Below are positions 60,812 through 64,000 of a stretch of DNA of 64,000 nucleotides, in pieces. Numbering within the stretch: the first letter of the stretch is position 1; every line of letters starts with the position of its first letter. The DNA comes from Pseudomaricurvus hydrocarbonicus (GTDB lineage Bacteria > Pseudomonadota > Gammaproteobacteria > Pseudomonadales > Cellvibrionaceae): contig NZ_JAAONZ010000017.1 of the NCBI RefSeq assembly GCF_011602365.1, forward strand, positions 1 through 64,000, written 5' to 3'. The notes under the pieces were generated by a model that did not search any database, was not told where the DNA came from, and saw nothing but the letters and a program-made list of their open reading frames with translations. Both the position numbers and the translations under genes were made by a program.

Positions 60812-61858
60812 ATGACCTACCTGATGAGATCGGGCTCCCTGGAAGGGTATCTGGAGCTGATGGAGCAACTGGACGTTGATGCGGATCCGCTCTTAAGGCA
60901 GGCCGGATTGAAGAAATGGATTTTCAACAACCCCAACACCATGATCTCTTACCAGGCCGCCAGCCATCTGCTGGAGCTGTCCGCCGCCCACACCCGCACC
61001 CCCCATTTTGGCTTGCTGATGGCCTTTCGCCGCCGCGGCCTGGTTATGGGGCTGTTTGGGTTGCTCTGTCGGCAGTGCCCGGACGTGGCCACGGCGATCA
61101 ACCAGGCGATCCGCAACCTGCACCTGCACAACCAACTGGCGAGTATGGAGCCCCGTGTGGGCGACACCGAGGTACTGATCGTTCGTCATTTGCGGGACCA
61201 ACGGCTGGAGAAAGGCACCCAGATGCGGCAGATGGCACTGGGGGACGTTTGTCGTTTCCTCAATTCCCTGACCCCGGAAGCGTTTAAATTAAAGCGGGTT
61301 TACTTCTCCCTCTCGGCACCCGTTGACACACAAATCTACAAGCAAATGTTCAAAACCGAGGTGTTGTTCGAGCAGGAATTTGATGCCCTGAGCTTTGATC
61401 GCAGCCTGATGAATCAGAAGTTGCCGGCGCAGGACCAGGATGTGCAAAAACACCTGGAGCATTACCTCCAGGTCATGAAAAACGATCTCTACGATGACAT
61501 TGCCAAGCAGACCAAACACCTGATTGAGCAAACCATTACCTCGCCGGAGTGCAACATCAACAACATTGCCCGCCTGCTGGCCATGCACAAGCGGACCCTG
61601 CAAAAGAAATTGACCGAGCGCGACACCAGCTTTAGCGATCTGCTGGACGAAGTACGCTGGAGCAAGGCGCGCCAAACTCTGGAAAACTCCAACATCCCCC
61701 TATCGCGACTGGCCAGCCTGCTGGGCTATTCGGAGCTGAGTGCCTTTTCCCGTGCGTTTAAAACAGAATTTGGACTGTCCCCCAAGCAGTGGCGCCAAGC
61801 GCATCAAGATAACCGGACGGAGTGGGCCCTGCCCCAGTCGCCTCAGGAATTGTCCTGA
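60812..61858 (+). CDS. AraC-family regulator with an Arabinose_bd (OruR-type) N-terminal domain
   Basis: The 348-residue protein has a long N-terminal ligand domain (about 15-200; SGSLEGYLELMEQLDVDADPLLRQAGL, then HFGLLMAFRRRGLVMGLFGLLC) as in the OruR/ArgR-like subfamily. The C-terminal AraC HTH pair is INNIARLLAMHKRTLQKKLTERDTSFSDLLDEVRWSKA and IPLSRLASLLGYSELSAFSRAFKTEFGLSPKQWR. It is divergent from the TonB receptor and upstream of the UxaA-type dehydratase. It probably responds to the substrate taken up and controls both, via the 21-bp spaced repeat. Confidence 0.88.
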   Translation: MTYLMRSGSLEGYLELMEQLDVDADPLLRQAGLKKWIFNNPNTMISYQAASHLLELSAAHTRTPHFGLLMAFRRRGLVMGLFGLLCRQCPDVATAINQAIRNLHLHNQLASMEPRVGDTEVLIVRHLRDQRLEKGTQMRQMALGDVCRFLNSLTPEAFKLKRVYFSLSAPVDTQIYKQMFKTEVLFEQEFDALSFDRSLMNQKLPAQDQDVQKHLEHYLQVMKNDLYDDIAKQTKHLIEQTITSPECNINNIARLLAMHKRTLQKKLTERDTSFSDLLDEVRWSKARQTLENSNIPLSRLASLLGYSELSAFSRAFKTEFGLSPKQWRQAHQDNRTEWALPQSPQELS

Positions 61859-61900
61859 ATCGGACAGTGCCACCCCGGCACAGGCGCTATGCTAATGAGG

Positions 61901-61906
61901 TATAAT
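61901..61906 (+). promoter_or_regulatory. Possible -10 of the UxaA-type gene
   Basis: TATAAT lies 23 bp before the ATG in the 71-bp gap after the AraC gene. No -35 at a good distance was found; an activator might replace it. Confidence 0.3.
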
Positions 61907-61929
61907 GACACCTGAAGGCTCGAACTGCG

Positions 61930-63423
61930 ATGACAAACATAACCATAGAATTACACGCCAACGACGATGTCTTGATCGCTCGCCAGGACCTGCCGGAGGG
62001 CACCCAGCTGCCGGAGGGCATCAAAACATCCAGCGAGATTCCCTCGGGCCATAAAGTTGCCCGCAAGGCCATCGCCTGCGGCGACCCGGTGCACCGCTAC
62101 AATCAGGTGATCGGTTACGCCAGCGAAGACATCCCAGCCGGCGCACACGTGCACATACACAACGTGGCCATGGGGCAGGTCGAGCTCGACTACGCCTTCT
62201 GCCGCGATGCCAAACCGACGGAGATGATCACCCAACCTCGCACCTTTAATGGCATCCGCCGCGCCGATGGCCGCGTCGCCACGCGCAACTATATTGCGGT
62301 CATATCCAGCGTCAACTGCTCGGCCACAGCGGTCAAAATGATTGGCGACCACTACCGCAACGCGCTGCAGGATTTCCCCAACGTCGACGGTGTACTGACC
62401 CTGACTCACAAGAGTGGCTGCGGTCTCGATCACCCTCTGGAAGGCATCAACTCCCTCAAACGCGCCCTGTCCGGCTATGTGCGCCACCCCAACATCGCCC
62501 ACGCCGTGGTGGTGGGGCTCGGCTGTGAAATTGCCAACCTGGGCGATGTGCTGGGCGGCGCACCCGGCGATTCCTTTTCCATCCAGACCGAAGGCGGCAC
62601 CCAAAAACTGGTGGACAAGGTCATCGCCCGCATTGATGAACTCCTGCCCGGCGTCAACGCGGTTGAGCGCGAGCCGATTCCGCTGTCCGAGCTGAAGCTG
62701 GCCATGCAGTGTGGCGGCTCTTCGGGTATTTCCGGCATCAGCTGCAACCCGGCCCTCGGTTACGCCGTGGACCTGCTGGTGCGCCACGGCGGCACCGCCA
62801 TTCTGTCGGAAACCACCGAATGCTATGGCGCTGAGCACCTGCTGACCGCTCGCGCCAGCAGCGAAGCAGTGGGGCGCCAGTTGCTGGAACGCATCCAATG
62901 GTGGGAAGACTTCACCGCCAAAAGCAATATGGTGATCAACAACAACCCATCGCCGGGCAACAAGGCCGGCGGCCTGACCACCATCATCGAAAAATCCCTC
63001 GGCTCCATCGCCAAGGCTGGCACCACCAACCTCAACGCGGTGTACCAATATGCGCAACCGGTAGAGGCCGGTAAAGGCCTGGTGTTTATGGACGCGCCGG
63101 CTTTCGACCCGGTGGGCGCCACCGCCCAGGTCGCCGGCGGCGCCAACGTCATGGTGTTCACCACCGACCGCGGCTCGGCCTTTGGCTGCAAGCCGGCACC
63201 GTCCATTAAGCTGGCCGGCAGCAGCTCGCTGTTTGAGCGCATGCCCGACGACATGGACATCAATGCCGGCACCATCCTCGACGGCAGCGAGTCCGTCGAA
63301 GAGGTCGGCCGCCAGATCTTCGAGCGCATTATCGAAGTCGCCTCGGGCGATCATTCCAAAAGTGAGGCCATGGGTTACGGCGAGGAAGAGTTCTGTCCCT
63401 GGGACATGGGCGTCATGCTGTAA
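61930..63423 (+). CDS. UxaA-family altronate/galactarate dehydratase
   Basis: The 497-residue protein has an N-terminal SAF domain (about 1-95; ENDVLIARQDLPEGTQLPEG-like, IACGDPVHRYNQVIGYASEDI) and a C-terminal GD_AH_C catalytic domain with the motifs RADGRVATRNYIAVISSVNCSA, THKSGCGL, VVVGLGCEIANLGD, CGGSSGISGISCNPALGYAVD, NNPSPGNKAGGLTT and FTTDRGSAFGCKPAPSIKLA. This is the full UxaA/GarD architecture; length equals E. coli UxaA (495). It dehydrates a sugar acid such as altronate or galactarate to a 2-keto-3-deoxy acid. It follows the AraC gene on the same strand after 71 bp and is divergent from the TonB receptor. Confidence 0.88.
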   Translation: MTNITIELHANDDVLIARQDLPEGTQLPEGIKTSSEIPSGHKVARKAIACGDPVHRYNQVIGYASEDIPAGAHVHIHNVAMGQVELDYAFCRDAKPTEMITQPRTFNGIRRADGRVATRNYIAVISSVNCSATAVKMIGDHYRNALQDFPNVDGVLTLTHKSGCGLDHPLEGINSLKRALSGYVRHPNIAHAVVVGLGCEIANLGDVLGGAPGDSFSIQTEGGTQKLVDKVIARIDELLPGVNAVEREPIPLSELKLAMQCGGSSGISGISCNPALGYAVDLLVRHGGTAILSETTECYGAEHLLTARASSEAVGRQLLERIQWWEDFTAKSNMVINNNPSPGNKAGGLTTIIEKSLGSIAKAGTTNLNAVYQYAQPVEAGKGLVFMDAPAFDPVGATAQVAGGANVMVFTTDRGSAFGCKPAPSIKLAGSSSLFERMPDDMDINAGTILDGSESVEEVGRQIFERIIEVASGDHSKSEAMGYGEEEFCPWDMGVML

Positions 63424-63448
63424 CATAAACGTCATGCTGTAACATAAA
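63411..63448 (+). repeat. 19-bp tandem duplication over a stop codon
   Basis: CGTCATGCTGTAACATAAA is repeated at 63411-63429 and 63430-63448. The first copy contains the TAA of the UxaA-type gene. Confidence 0.9.
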
Positions 63449-63487
63449 CCACCGAGGGGTCGCCTGCTCCTCCCTGTGACCGCATCA

Positions 63488-63511
63488 GACCGGCCTCATA
63501 TGAGGCCGGTC
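63488..63511. terminator. Perfect 24-bp palindrome after the UxaA-type gene
   Basis: The sequence 63488-63511 (GACCGGCCTCAT and its exact complement) is a perfect palindrome. It has no T-tract on the plus strand, so terminator function is uncertain; it could also be an operator. Confidence 0.5.
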
Positions 63512-63583
63512 GCAATTAGAGTTGGCCTTGCCGCGGCTTGCGTTTATATTAGCCTGACACTCAAAACCTCTCAGGAAACCCCA

Positions 63584-64000
63584 ATGCCAGGCACCGAACG
63601 TTCACTCACCATGCGCTTTTTAGCAGAACCCAAAGACGTCAATTTTGGTGGCAAGGTCCATGGTGGCGCCGCCATGAAATGGATCGACCTGGCAGCCTAC
63701 GGCTGTGCCGCCGCCTGGAGCGGAAAATACTGCATCACCGCCTACGTGGGCGGCATGCGTTTTGTGCAGCCGGTACTGGTGGGCAACATGGTCGAAGTGG
63801 AGGCCAAGGTCATCTACACTGGCCGCACGTCCATGCATTTGGGCATTGAAGTCCGGGCCGGCGACCCCACCAGCAGCGAAAAACACTTAACCACCCACTG
63901 TGTAGCGATCATGGTTGCGGTCGACGACAAAGGCAAACCGGTGCCCGTCCCCGAGTGGGTGCCGGTCACCGAGAACGACATTTTCATGCGCGATTCGGCC
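63584..64000 (+). CDS. Acyl-CoA thioesterase, hotdog fold (partial at the right edge)
   Basis: ATG 63584 with AGGA upstream starts a frame open to the window end (139 codons). It reads TMRFLAEPKDVNFGGKVHGG, then AAMKWIDLAAYGCAAAWSGK and GGMRFVQPVLVGNMVEVEAK. The order NxGGKVHGGxxMKWID (with the catalytic Asp) and FVQPVLVGNMVEV is typical of the YciA/acyl-CoA thioesterase family. It hydrolyses acyl-CoA. The C-terminal end lies outside the window. Its operon context is unknown. Confidence 0.85.
   Translation, partial: MPGTERSLTMRFLAEPKDVNFGGKVHGGAAMKWIDLAAYGCAAAWSGKYCITAYVGGMRFVQPVLVGNMVEVEAKVIYTGRTSMHLGIEVRAGDPTSSEKHLTTHCVAIMVAVDDKGKPVPVPEWVPVTENDIFMRDSA

Overview
The window looks like a chromosomal segment of a free-living, probably marine, gammaproteobacterium. 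Supporting signs are a GlgA/B/C/P/X–MalQ glycogen operon, a NorR/sigma-54 controlled flavohaemoglobin–NnrS pair, two TonB-dependent receptors with typical N-terminal plug sequences, several SDR, Rieske, DUF1214 and AraC proteins of the kind found in Spongiibacteraceae/Cellvibrionales-like catabolic generalists, and moderately high GC. The placement is an inference from gene content only. No rRNA, tRNA, CRISPR array or prophage was recognised.

Layout. 1-2.1 kb: the 3' end of an IS4-type transposase, a small membrane-anchored protein and an RluA pseudouridine synthase. 2.2-13.2 kb: a catabolic block read leftward (SDR, Rieske oxygenase, acyl-CoA ligase, FAD dehydrogenase, TauD-type dioxygenase), facing a rightward unit that starts with an unusual SnoaL-TetR fusion regulator and continues with a VOC protein, a sulfotransferase and an SDR. 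13.2-27.4 kb: a PepSY-like membrane protein, PQQ-type sugar dehydrogenase, luciferase-like monooxygenase, LuxR regulator, DapB-like oxidoreductase, SDR, alpha/beta hydrolase, TonB receptor, DUF1214 protein, AraC regulator and a sugar-phosphate-isomerase-like protein. These look like uptake and breakdown of a lipophilic or steroid/terpenoid-like substrate.

27.4-30.7 kb is an accessory patch: decayed RAYT-type and IS3 transposase pieces, a near-consensus sigma-54 promoter, and a cytoplasmic-looking matrixin-like metalloprotease with a tectonin-like C-terminal half. A 43-bp fragment of the RAYT gene lies on both sides of the protease gene. 30.7-42.7 kb is the glycogen operon malQ-glgB-glgX-glgP-glgC-glgA, tightly packed with 4-bp overlaps. 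glgP carries one in-frame amber codon in place of a conserved Trp, upstream of the PLP lysine. 42.7-47.6 kb holds two minisatellites, a perfect FNR-type box, norR, and hmp-nnrS for NO detoxification.

47.8-63.4 kb is a leftward catabolic run: IlvD/Edd dehydratase, HpaI-family aldolase, MhpD/HpaH-family hydratase, SDR, arylsulfatase, D-2-hydroxyacid dehydrogenase, ThDP enzyme and L-lactate dehydrogenase. It is preceded by a TonB receptor, a divergent AraC regulator and a UxaA-type altronate/galactarate dehydratase. The gene set suggests uptake of a sulfated or acidic sugar derivative and its dehydration, aldol cleavage and conversion to pyruvate/lactate-level products. A hotdog thioesterase runs off the right edge.

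A recurring feature is short tandem duplication (7-26 bp units) between genes, several times including the stop codon of the preceding gene.
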